Assembly: GCF_038396675.1 (NCBI RefSeq)
Contig: NC_088921.1
Coordinates: 36,423,501-36,487,500, forward strand
Direction: 5' to 3'
Source: Hydra vulgaris
Lineage: Eukaryota; Cnidaria; Hydrozoa; Anthoathecata; Hydridae
DNA length: 64,000 nucleotides
Position numbers and translations under genes: made by a program. Below, piece after piece: positions 11,552 through 21,026 of the stretch; the stretch's first letter is position 1; each line of letters begins with the position of its first letter. Under the pieces are notes generated by a model. That model worked only from the letters and a program-made list of their open reading frames with translations. It was not told the DNA's origin and made no database searches.

Positions 11552-11782
11552 CTTTGCTTTAAACTTAAAAGCAAATAAATGTATAAAGTAGTTTAAAATG
11601 TTTCTGATATATTAAAGATTTTATTAAATTGATAGTTCCTTAAAACAATCACAATGAAAAAATTGAATCTTATCCCAAATAAGTTTGTGAAGAAGGACCT
11701 AAACAAAGATTGGTTTAGTTATATTTATTTCAAAGGTGATGAAAAAATTAAAACAATGTAGCCGAAAATATGATACATTTAT

Positions 11783-11831
11783 ACAAAAAGAAAATCACTG
11801 GCTACAGAGTAGCCAGTGATTTTCTTTTTGT
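11783..11831. repeat. perfect inverted repeat, 21-bp arms, 7-nt loop
   Basis: Arms 11783-11803 and 11811-11831 are exact complements around ACAGAGT. The repeat lies directly downstream (minus strand) of the point where the LINE endonuclease frame ends at 11835. It marks the 3' break of that element. Confidence 0.95.
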
Positions 11832-11834
11832 GAT

Positions 11835-12905
11835 TTAAGATGATTTAAGTAAACCTTTGGTCATCCAAGGGCTTAAAAGTGATTTTGAATTTATAACTAT
11901 TTTTTTTAGTGGAAATGCCAAATCGTAATATTTACAAAACTGCGCCAAAAAAAGATCATACGCCTTATTTGCCTCTTGTGATTGTAATATAAGGTCCCAA
12001 TCAATTTGTTCTGATAAGAGATTTCGAAAGTGCAACAAGGAGGTTTCATTGATCTGTCGCATTTGGATTGTAGATTTTAAAGCAGAATGATTATCAGTTA
12101 TATTATTTGTAACTAAGAATATTGGGAAATGATCTATTATGTCAGTTTTGATTATACCAGATTCTAGGAGGCAATTATGAATATTATTAGTAAATATATT
12201 ATCAAGTAATGTTGATGAAGTGTTAGTTATTCTGGTTGATTTGCTTATTGTTGGAATTATATCATGTTGAATTAAGGTATTTAAAAAATATTGAACATTT
12301 ACATTTGAAGAATGATTTAACAAGTTTATATTGTAGTCACCAGTTAAGTAAACGTGTTTCTTTGTTATGTTGGTGTTGCTTAAAAAATTTTTTAAATAAG
12401 ATTTAAATATTTTAAAATTCCCACCTGGCTTTCTATAAATAGAATTAATGATAATATTTTTGGTTGCTTTATTTGTTATTTCGATGCACAACGACTCACA
12501 ATCTGTATCATTAACATTGACGTCATTACGCAATATAAAGTTAATAGATTTGTGAATAAAGATACTTACACCGCCACCAACGTGGGTTTTACGAGGTTGG
12601 CGAATTGATACGTAATTATTTAATTCATAATTACAATTTTTTTCATTGCTTTTTAACCACGTTTCCGTGAGACTAATTATTTTAAAATCGTGGTTTAGAT
12701 CATGCAATAATAGTTTTAGATTATCAAAGTTTTTATTAATACTTCGAATGTTTAGATTTAAAATTGAAAAATTATTTATTTTTTTACTAAGAAATTGAGT
12801 AGATTCACGGACTGAATAGTATTCACTTACAATGTTTTTTTTATTGAAATAGTCATCAAAGCTGCTATTTTCCTTATTAAAATTAAATAAAAAGTTGTCA
12901 TCCAT
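11835..12905 (-). pseudogene. LINE ORF2 endonuclease domain, truncated before RT
   Basis: The 356-residue frame holds an exonuclease-endonuclease-phosphatase domain that nicks target DNA in target-primed reverse transcription. Motifs seen in order are: LNIRSINKNFDNL, the catalytic glutamate motif SLTETWL (about residues 77-83), VGGGVSIFI, SIYRKPG, GDYNINLL (Asp/Asn pair), STLLDNIFTN, and IDHFPIF holding the catalytic histidine. The usual CR1/Rex ORF2 exceeds 900 residues. Here it stops after SPWMTKGLLKSS, where the linker to RT would begin. The endonuclease itself looks intact, so decay is recent or the break is clean. Its start is at 12905. Confidence 0.85.
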
Positions 12906-12971
12906 TTTGAAAAGAAAAAATAATAAAATAATTTCGTAATCACGAAAATAAGATATTAAAAAATTAAAATA

Positions 12972-13754
12972 CTAGGATATTAAATTATTACTTTTCTTTG
13001 AAGCCCAATCGCCTATGATCAGCTTATCATACAAGATTGTTGCAAACTTTCCTGCCGCTCGTTCGATTTTCATCTGTTCTCGTAGATTCTTACTAATTTG
13101 CACTGTCTCAGCGCAAAAATCTTCATTTATATAGATATTTTTACCTTTAAGATTAGCGGTCTTTTTAAGAATATCGATTTTATCTTTAAAGTCCAGAGGT
13201 TTTATTATTACTGTTCTTGGTTTAACTGAGTTTTTTTGGCCAGTTCTGTGTGCCCTTTCTATTTTAATGCCTTTTAGACCTAAATAATTTTCAAAAATTT
13301 TATTTACCTTCATTTCGCTGTCTTCCCAGCTTTCCCAATCGTTTTCTTTAACTCCGTCAATTCTCAGATTGTTCCGCCGTGATCGATCTTCCATTTCTCT
13401 TAGTTTGCCTCTAATTTTAATAAATGCTGATTCGTTACTTTGAATTGCGCTTGTTGTTATACACTTCTCTTGTGAATTAACGACAGACCTAATTTTTTCA
13501 TCTATTAAGTGTTCGTGAAAATTTAGACTCACTTTAATATCTTCAACCTCTTTTTTTATTGTTTTGATCTGTTTACAATTTTCTTTAATATTTGATTCAA
13601 CAATATCTAATCGCTCGTATAATATTTTTGTGCTACTACTTATAATGTTTAACACATTCTTTTCTTGTTGTTTTATCATGCTTTCAGTTTCTTTTTTAAA
13701 CTCCTTAAACATTTTTTTCATCATTTTCTCTATTTGATCGATTGTAACTGCCAT
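12972..13754 (-). CDS. LINE ORF1 protein (L1-type, coiled coil plus RRM-like)
   Basis: The likely start is the ATG at 13754 (MAVTIDQIEKMMKK), giving 260 residues. An ATG at 13892 would add 46 residues of low-complexity tyrosine/isoleucine sequence unlike the family. Residues 1-110 are charged heptad-like sequence fitting a coiled coil for trimerisation. About residue 125 begins MEDRSRRNNLRIDGV, the hallmark of L1 ORF1/Transposase_22 RRM-like domains. It is followed by IERAHRTG and RTVIIKPL. These proteins coat LINE RNA. No frame break is seen. Confidence 0.8.
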   Translation of the reverse strand: MAVTIDQIEKMMKKMFKEFKKETESMIKQQEKNVLNIISSSTKILYERLDIVESNIKENCKQIKTIKKEVEDIKVSLNFHEHLIDEKIRSVVNSQEKCITTSAIQSNESAFIKIRGKLREMEDRSRRNNLRIDGVKENDWESWEDSEMKVNKIFENYLGLKGIKIERAHRTGQKNSVKPRTVIIKPLDFKDKIDILKKTANLKGKNIYINEDFCAETVQISKNLREQMKIERAAGKFATILYDKLIIGDWASKKSNNLIS

Positions 13755-13984
13755 AATAAATATATCGAGTATATATATATAATAATAAAATAATAATATT
13801 ATATATTTTATAATAAAATAATATCTAATACGAAATAACTTTTTGGTTTTATAAAAACGTCTTGCTTGTTCAATGTTCAATGTGCGTTGCATTTAAAAAA
13901 ATGTCTAATATTTTAGAGACCAAAAATGTTAATGAAACTTTGGATTAAACCTTTCCTATTAACATAAGTGTAGAGAAAGCTCTT

Positions 13985-14690
13985 GCATTAAAAATGAACA
14001 CTGATCTCAGCGATAAACAATATCAAATGATCAGAAACTCACCTCTTGTACACAATGTACATATTTATCCTTGCACGATATTTTAGTGGAACAATTGAAA
14101 TGCCCATTTTTCGAAAATTTCTGCAAAGTGTACTCTTCAAAGCACGTTAGATCACACTGTTAGTAGATTAAATGAAATGATTGGTAAGCCGAATGTGATC
14201 AAGATAACGAAATATTTAGAGTTTTATATGGAAAGATTGCTTTTGATGTAACATCAAACCAACGTATTTATAAACAGAAATACGAGACAAGTAACATAAT
14301 TAAAGAACTTAAGCATGAAGAAAACCTTTTCAGTACAGTTTTTTGTGCCTTTATTGCTCAAAATAGGATATGAAAAAGTTTGGAAAAAATGGAAATCCTT
14401 AAATTTGTCACTTTTGTAGACCTCTTCATCTGCAACATAAAAAGAGAGCCCAACTTTATCCAGAGAAGCGGTATCAGATCAAGAAATTCAAAAAAACACC
14501 TTAAAGACGTAGGAAAGTTTTTACTATTCAGGATGAATGGTGACTTTTAATATCAGCTATAGGTTTGATCCTAAAATTTTGATAATAAAGTAGTTAACGC
14601 ACTTACAGAGACAAAATCAACTCAATCCTGCAATGTGTGCAATCTTAAACCCAAAAAAATGAACAACATTGATTTAGTAAAAGCAAAAAC
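13985..14690 (+). pseudogene. decayed transposon-like ORF with CxxC motif
   Basis: Fragments in several frames follow one another. They are LSDKQYQMIRNSPLVHN near 14008, TLDHTVSRLNEMI near 14150, IIKELKHEENLF and then GYEKVWKKWKSL near 14300-14400, and VNALTETKSTQSCNVCN at 14592-14640, followed by KPKKMNNIDLV. The order and the CNVC zinc-ligand-like motif recall multi-copy ORFs in cnidarian and arthropod genomes that I believe are transposase-like, but I cannot name the family. Frameshifts and stops make it non-functional. Confidence 0.4.
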
Positions 14691-14817
14691 AGAAAACAAG
14701 CCAGATGATGAATCTATGCTCTATGATGAATCAGATGCACTATGATGAATCAGATACACTACCTTCTAGTAAGATCACATCCAAAAGTATCAAGCATATC
14801 TTTTAGAAAACGTAAGA

Positions 14818-14905
14818 GTTATCGAGGAAAACCGTTACTACATAAAGTTATCGAGGAAAACCGTTACCAGATAAATTTATTGAGGAAAACCGTTTCCAGA
14901 TGAAA
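14818..14905. repeat. 30-bp tandem repeat, 3 copies
   Basis: GTTATCGAGGAAAACCGTTA recurs at 14818 and 14848, and in diverged form at about 14876. Confidence 0.9.
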
Positions 14906-15239
14906 TTAATTGTAAAAGAAATGATAAAATAAATGTAATAAAAAAACGGTTTTTTTCACTATGTATCGACATCCTTTAAAAACCATTTTATAAAAATATC
15001 AAGTAGACTAATTTATCAAGATAGCGCGCGTTTGTCTTAAAGATTCTAAAATTAAAAAAAAATTATTTTGTACGCGTATAGTCAACTTTAACGCGCGCAT
15101 AAATGTGTAAGCGTGCAATGTACGTGTCAAAGCTGCGCGTAAAAAACTTTTTAATAACGAATTTGAAATCTTTGATCCAAAAATTATCATTTTAACATAT
15201 AACGTGTTTTTTTTTAGGAATTATATTGAAGTTTATTTG

Positions 15240-15467
15240 ATTTATGCCGTTTTTTGATCGTCCTGAGTCACTGTGCGTCGCGATATAACATATACAGTGG
15301 TTTTTACCTGTTTTTATCTGTTCCGCAAAATTTGCTTCAGCAAACGTAACTATATTAAGCTAAAATGCATCTAAAATAATAAAACAAGTATTTAGTTGTC
15401 AAACCTCTCGATTATAGCAAAGATGAAAGCCTACTGCTACACAATCATACTAGCGTTTACAAAATGA

Positions 15468-15470
<3 letters not shown>
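15240..15470 (-). pseudogene. spliced repeat-borne coding fragment, copy 2
   Basis: On the minus strand this matches 10109-10320. It shares the intron interior (GTAAACGCTAGTATGATTGT), the acceptor, and an exon whose frame reads FAEANFAEQIKTGKNHCICY and continues open for over 40 residues. Its 5' side is cut at 15470, exactly where the 3' tail of the LINE at 15470-17968 begins. The LINE therefore inserted into, or recombined with, this repeat. The family is unknown. Confidence 0.45.
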
Positions 15471-15501
<31 letters not shown>

Positions 15502-15503
15502 TA
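15470..15503. repeat. (TTA)n run, 3' tail of LINE
   Basis: About 11 trinucleotide units lie at the 3' end of the minus-strand LINE. On the coding strand this is an (AAT)n tail, as many poly(A)-less non-LTR elements have. Confidence 0.9.
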
Positions 15504-15927
15504 TTGTACTGCAACAAGCTATAGCTTGTGTAACCAATTCTGGTTTTGGCGGTCTACATAAAAATTTCAAATTATTTTTTAAAAAGTTAATTAAATGGGA
15601 ATAAACCCAATTTCATCGTTAATCAGCTTCAAGGTTTTCAGATTCGTAAAATTTGTCCAATCTTGCTTTAAAACTTTTTACAGATGAGGCACTGACTATG
15701 TTTTTAAGGAATTTATTCCAAATGTTCACCACATGATTTGTAAAAAACTGATGACGCTGTTTATTGTTTTTTTATTAATTCTCTAACTAACTTAAAGTTA
15801 TGACGTCACGTTCGACTTTGATTTAAATTTCCTGGATAAGAGAGCGAATTCACGTTGCACCAACTTACAATATAGAAGCTATTTATTATTTTAAAACACT
15901 GTATTAGGTCACCTCGAACTCTACGGT

Positions 15928-16539
15928 CTACAAGAGATTGAATACCCAAAAATTTTTAATCTTTTTTTGTAATCCATATTTCTGAGTGATGAAATCAAAC
16001 GAGTTGCTCGGTGCTGTACTTTCGATTAAAGTTATGTTATTTTTTTGGTGAGGGTTCCACGTCGACATTGCAAATTCCAAATGAGGTCTCACAAACGCTG
16101 TAAACAATGTTTTGAGAAGTTTACTATCCATATAGGTGAAAGTCCTGCTTACCATTCCAAATATTTTATTTGCTTTATTTGATGCATACATAACTTGAAT
16201 ATGATATTTCGTCTTACTAGATAAAATAACTGCTAAATCCTTTTCATTGTTTGTACTGCATATATTTATTATTTCATTTGCTATTGATGGAATTGTATAA
16301 ATGTGATGTTTGTTTGATTTGACAAGATGCGTTACTTTGCATTTTGACTCATTCAAGTAAAGAAGGCATATTTGGGACCATTTTGCTATTTTATTTATAT
16401 TATTTTGCAATACATTTATATCGTCGGTATTATTTATTTTTGCTAATAATTTAGTATCGTCAGCATACAATTTATTTACACTTTTTAATAGTTCTGGCAT
16501 ATCATTAATATATATTATAAATAAAATAGGACCTAGCAT
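15928..16539 (-). pseudogene. LINE reverse transcriptase, palm with YADD and C-terminus
   Basis: The frame opens at MLGPILFIIYINDMPELL, the continuation of the SGVPQGS box just upstream (about 16560). It then shows NKLYADDTKLL with the catalytic YADD intact, followed by the thumb region (KCKVTHLVKSN, DLAVILSS, YASNKANKIFGMVSRTFTYM) and LEFAMSTWNPH. The catalytic aspartates are kept, but the N-terminal RT lies in other frames, so no active polymerase can be made. Confidence 0.75.
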
Positions 16540-16834
16540 TGATCCTTGCGGTACACCACTCCGAACCTCTTTTCATTCTGATGAAAATTCTGCCATTACC
16601 ACTTTTTGTCGACAATTTTTTAAAAAAGATTCAAGCCACTTTAAAGTGTGACCGATAATTCCATAAGCCGACAATTTGTGAATTAAATATCTATGCGGAA
16701 CAACATCAAAGACTTTAGCAAAATCCATGAATACTACATTAACCGCATTTTCTTAAGATAATAAATAGGTAATAAAGTCCATTGTTTCAATCAAATTAGT
16801 TGTGCATGATTTGTTGTGCACAAAACCATTTTGA

Positions 16835-17149
16835 TTAGTTGAAATAAGGTGACTTTGTACTAAGTGTTGAACTCTCTTTGACAATTTTTTCCATAACTTT
16901 ACTAACAACTGATGTCAAAGAAATTGTACGATAATTGCTTGTAATTAGTTTGCTACCTTTTTTATATAAAGGTGTTGTGTGTGCAGATTTCCAATCATTT
17001 GGGGAAATACCTAATTGCATCGAAAGTGTGAATATATAACTTAAAGGTGTTACTAGCGCAACAGCATAATTTTTTAATACAAATGAATTTACTCCGTCTG
17101 GACCAACAGATTTATTTGGATCTAACATCACTAATATATTGTAAACCAA
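16835..17149 (-). pseudogene. LINE reverse transcriptase, fingers region
   Basis: The sequence KSVGPDGVNSFVLKNY, then LGISPNDWKSAHTTPLYKKG and SNYRTISLTSVVSKVMEKIV, gives RT motifs 0-2. The following motif A (FDVVPHRYLIHKL) sits at about 16700 in another frame. Between 16834 and 16540 the frame changes at least twice. Confidence 0.75.
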
Positions 17150-17182
17150 ATTAAAATCAAGTAACAGTGTGTCATATATTGT

Positions 17183-17768
17183 TCATACGCTTATCGAATT
17201 TTGGTACTTCGGTAACATTGTTTTTGTAAATTCATCTTGAAAATGGTCATTTAAAGTATTTGCTATGTCTTTTAGATCTGTGATTATACAATCGCTTTTA
17301 TTTTTTAAAGAATTTATACTTGAATTGATTTTTTTCTTCTGCTTTACATATGAATACAAAAGTTTTGGGTTTATGTTTAGCATCATTGGCTAACTTTGAT
17401 TCATACTCTTTTACTGTTATGTTAAATTCCTCTTCTTGTACCTGTTTTGCATTGGAAAAGCCACAGGCTAAACATTTGAACCAAAGTTTGCTTTTTGACT
17501 TCATTTTTATTTTCTGTGGCGGAGATATCCAGTTGTATAACTTATAATTCGTTTTTACATATTTCATTTTGACGTATTTATCCAACGTAATATTGTAATT
17601 TTTTAAGAAGGCATCATAGCATTCGTTTACGTTTCGATTTTCAAAATTAGTTTTCCAATTACAGTTAGTGAAAAAAGCGGACATTAATTCATAATTCGTA
17701 AAATGAAACATTTTTTTGCTAATCAACTTTGGTTGTGGCATTGATTTTGTTCTGAAATGAAATGTCAA
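17183..17768 (-). pseudogene. LINE ORF2 linker between endonuclease and RT
   Basis: Two overlapping frames (17298-17768 and 17183-17386) give the charged linker typical of CR1/jockey ORF2, including NWISPPQKIKMKSKSKLW, KTFVFICKAEEKNQ and ITDLKDIANTLNDHFQ. The last phrase matches the F..HF segment preceding RT. Confidence 0.6.
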
Positions 17769-18094
17769 GACATGATGTCCTTTTTTAAGTTTGCTAGACG
17801 CGGTAAATAAATGATTTCTTCAGTTCTTTCATTGCATTCAGTTATTTTAAGGTCCAATGTACTAGTTGACATAATTTCATCAGCTTGAAAAGTAGGATCT
17901 GTTACAAATTGAGGTAAATATGCAAACGAATTAATATTTGTGTTATTAACTGACTTAACGCCATCGTTATTTATTTAACATTTTATAGAGGGTAAATTGA
18001 AATCAACAGTTATTTACTGCCAACAGCTATTGCAAATACTGTTGGCAATTGCAAAGTTGGCATCTGCGAAATCCTCATTACATTCTCTATCTCT

Positions 18095-18600
18095 ACAAAT
18101 CTCTTACTTGTCCTTGTATGGAATACTGTCGTCATATTTGGAATGGTTCTTCTAATAGTGTTCTTCCTCTCCTAAATATAGTGCAAAAACGCATTTGAAA
18201 CGTGTTTGAAACGTAATTGGCTTTATTTACCAAGCTTGAGCTTCTCTCTCATCATTGTAAATTTGCACCTTTTTCTCTTTTCTACAAATACTATCATGGT
18301 CACTGCTCAAAGGAGCTAATGTCTCTAGTTCTGTCAACAAAAACTCTTTTTTTGATTGACTTGTTTTACTGTATCTGCACCTGCATGCTTTAAAAACGTT
18401 CATTCGTATAGTTTTTTTCCTCCACGTCAACTCTTTAGAACTCTTTCTTTCATCTTCATATTTTCCAGACTCCTTCAACCTACAACTTTTAATGTCTTCT
18501 GTCAACTTTTTCTTTGGTCTTTAACTTTATACTTTGTTTTCAAGTAATTCCCAACTTAATAGTGATTTCTTGAAGCCTTGTTGGGAGTGAATTAGAATAG
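18095..18600 (+). pseudogene. LINE ORF2 C-terminal domain remnant
   Basis: The plus strand gives LTCPCMEYCRHIWNGSSNSV, then LLNIVQKRI and LFYKYYHGHCSKELMSL. After a frame break come STYNF and SLVGSELE. This matches the C-terminal region of CR1/jockey-type ORF2 (P.LEYCxHIWxG..., ...SLFYKYYHGRCSxEL). A second copy of the last 120 bp lies at 54215-54405. Only the 3' end survives. Confidence 0.6.
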
Positions 18601-18615
18601 AAAAAATAGGGGAAA

Positions 18616-18797
18616 GGCGCCTATGATGGGATAGCGCCTATGATGACATTCCGGTCATCAAGGCGCCTATGATGGGATAGCGCCTATGATGACATTCCGG
18701 TCATCAAGGCGCCTATGATGGGATAGCGCCTATGATGACATTCCGGTCATCAAGGCGCCTATGATGGGATAGCGCCTATGATGACATCCCGGTCATA
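18616..18797. repeat. 46-bp GC-richer minisatellite, 4 copies
   Basis: Units start at 18616, 18662, 18708 and 18754 and are almost identical. Each unit carries GGCGCCTATGATGGGATA, then a second GCGCCTATGATG, and the partial palindrome ATGACATTCCGGTCAT. Its GC content is far above the surroundings. It opens with GGGGAAAGGCGCC, which resembles a pogo-type terminus. Confidence 0.95.
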
Positions 18798-19407
18798 TTT
18801 TCATAAATATTGTTTATGGCGAAAAAGTGATTAGACCAACATGCCTATACTGACGTTACATTAGTTTTAGTAAAAATACGTCCCTTATGCACACATATTG
18901 CTTTTATAATCAACAAAAATAAAATGTGCTGTTGTATTTTTTAATTCCTTTAAACATTTAAGATTGTGATTTTATTATTAACTGTGCAGAAATAAAATTT
19001 TCATACATTACTTCCAAGTTTTGTGCATTTAGTGAAATACTTATTTTAATTTTATCTTTTAAACAAGGCAGACAGCTTGTTTAAAGTAAAATGATGACTT
19101 CTTCCTATGATGGAAAAAAATAAAAACTTAAGTAAAATAAGTTTTTTTAAAAATAAAATTGTTTGTTTTTATTGTTTAGTTAAATAGTGATTTAAATCAC
19201 ACAGTTATGTTAAATACACTTAAAAGTTTCTAACAAGTATAAACGAGCATAATTGAAAATCCATAAATACATGATGACATAACTAAAAAAACTTTCACGA
19301 AAAAGACTTTGCTAAAATGTATTGAAAACATATATTTTTTTATATATTTTTTAAACACCCACTATATATTACAAGTAAGGTAAATAAAAAGTTTCAAAAA
19401 AAAATCT

Positions 19408-19747
19408 CTAGGATCTAGGAATTTTATTTTCAAGAACATCCTTGAAGATTGTTCTTTGTTCTTTTGAGTTCCAGTACTCAACTGCACATTTTAAAATTTT
19501 AAGATCCATTTCAGGAATTATATTTTTTTAAACCAGTAATTTTTCTTTTTTCTTTGTGTTGCATTAGTTTCTCTTTATTTAATTTATGACTATTGCACAG
19601 AGCCTTGACGCTATCTACAAAAGGTCGTGGACCTAATTCGTTGTTCAACTGCGACTTAAGAATATCAAATGTCATATGTAAAATATCTATTATTACTGCT
19701 TGTTTGTTAAGAACATTGAGCAACCTTTTTGCAGAATATATTAACAT
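19408..19747 (-). pseudogene. unrecognised coding remnant, C-terminal
   Basis: Minus-strand translation gives LLNVLNKQAVIIDILHMTFD, then ELGPRPFVDSVKALCNSHKL and KEKLMQHKEKRKITGLK. After a one-base shift in an A-run near 19528, it continues IIPEMDLKILKCAVEYWNSK and EQRTIFKDVLENKIPRS to a stop at 19408. Composition and the coherent second frame argue for real protein ancestry, either a host exon or a transposon ORF. An AG at about 19735 could be an acceptor. I do not recognise it. Confidence 0.4.
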
Positions 19748-20822
19748 ATTTAATCAAATGCTATTATTTTATCATTAGAAAAACTTTCAATACAATATTT
19801 AAAAATAAAAAAATTTTAAGAATCTAATAATTCTACAAAAAGTTATGAGATTTTTTTTAATGTATAGATTTGTTGAAGAAATTGTTGAAGATTGCAACGC
19901 TTATAATTCGCTAGTTGGGTGTAATAAATTAATTGTAACAGCCAGTTGCCTTATAGATTGCTGAGTGCAGTTTATGATATATTTGACTTATCAACTCGTC
20001 TTTCAATATCTGATCTTTATTACTTAAAGTATGCTGAATTCACTGCATAATTGTGCTGAAATAACCAACTAGATCGCTAATTTCGTTATTTTTGAATATT
20101 TTGCCGGAATGTTTAAAAGTTCGAAATCTTTTTTAAATTATATACATTATAGATAACACAAAGAAAGAGAGAGAGGTTATTAGACTAATGATTGACTAAT
20201 CTATTAATTATATCAGTATCATGACTAGTCTATCAATGATATCAGTATATGATACCACAAATAATCCGGGTGTGGGGCCGACGACATGGGTTTCGAAGTC
20301 GGGGGAGGAAGACACAATTGTAAATTTTTGTAAAAAGGCCTCTATATCTTGACATTTATGGAAAAAAAAAAATTTATGAAATAAAAAAAAAAATTGATGA
20401 AGGGGGGGGGGGGGGAGAGAGAGAAGTAACAGCATAAACCCCAAAGAAAAGGTGGATTATTTAGATATGGTGTCTGGGTGAGATTTTTCAAATGAACTTG
20501 GACAGGTAGTATGAAAACAAGGTTTTTGCAGTTACAAGAATATATTTAAAAAAATATAAAAGCATTATTTTTAATATTCTGAAAGCACAAAAAACAAGAA
20601 AGTTTTTGCTATAAATTTAATGTAAAAAAAACTTTATATAAAAGAAATAAATGCAGGATTAAAGTTCAACTATTATAGTACTTAAAATTTTTTGTTGATT
20701 TATATTTCTAAAGATTAAAACAATCCCCTTATAATCAGACTTAAAAAAAAAGGGTGCATAGGAGTTAGATTTAAATGTAACTATATATATTAATATATTT
20801 CTGTTTATCTATGTATCTTTCT

Positions 20823-20829
<7 letters not shown>
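19748..20829. other. AT-rich spacer with degraded hAT-like terminus
   Basis: No gene is seen. At 20275-20330 the words GGGGCCGACGACA and AAAAAGGCCTC match the MITE at 23242-23336. A G-run at 20401-20416 probably marks its eroded interior. The small ORF at 20208-20444 is this repeat. Confidence 0.4.

Positions 20830-20888
<59 letters not shown>
20830..20888. repeat. (TA)n microsatellite
   Basis: An uninterrupted TA run about 130 bp downstream of the P450 stop. Confidence 0.95.
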
Positions 20889-20893
<5 letters not shown>

Positions 20894-21026
20894 ACAAAAT
20901 ATAAAAATCAAATAAGTTATTTTTTATTTAAAGTTCACTTTTTCATCTCATTTGATTAAATTTAATCTAAATTATTTCAAAATTACTGATAAATAATTAA
21001 CTAAACTAAACATAATCAGTTTTTGT

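Larger units (their letters stand above)
11832..13920 (-). mobile_element. CR1-like LINE, 5' half (ORF1 plus endonuclease), 3' truncated
   Basis: On the minus strand, an L1-type ORF1 (12972-13754) is followed after 66 bp by an apurinic-type endonuclease frame (11835-12905). The order is correct for a two-ORF non-LTR retrotransposon. The reverse transcriptase that should follow is absent, and the sequence ends in a 49-bp hairpin. Losing the 3' half is unusual, because LINEs normally lose the 5' end, so deletion or rearrangement is more likely than abortive insertion. Confidence 0.75.
15470..17968 (-). mobile_element. CR1-like LINE, 5' truncated
   Basis: From high to low coordinates the minus strand gives the end of an endonuclease domain (17968-17760, HHVLTFHF-like), the linker (17768-17183), and reverse transcriptase fingers and palm (17149-15928). 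A 3' UTR then ends in (AAT)n at 15470. Only one end of the endonuclease is left, which is typical 5' truncation. At least four frameshifts break the ORF. It is a different copy from 11832-13920, and its linker and endonuclease end differ. Confidence 0.8.
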
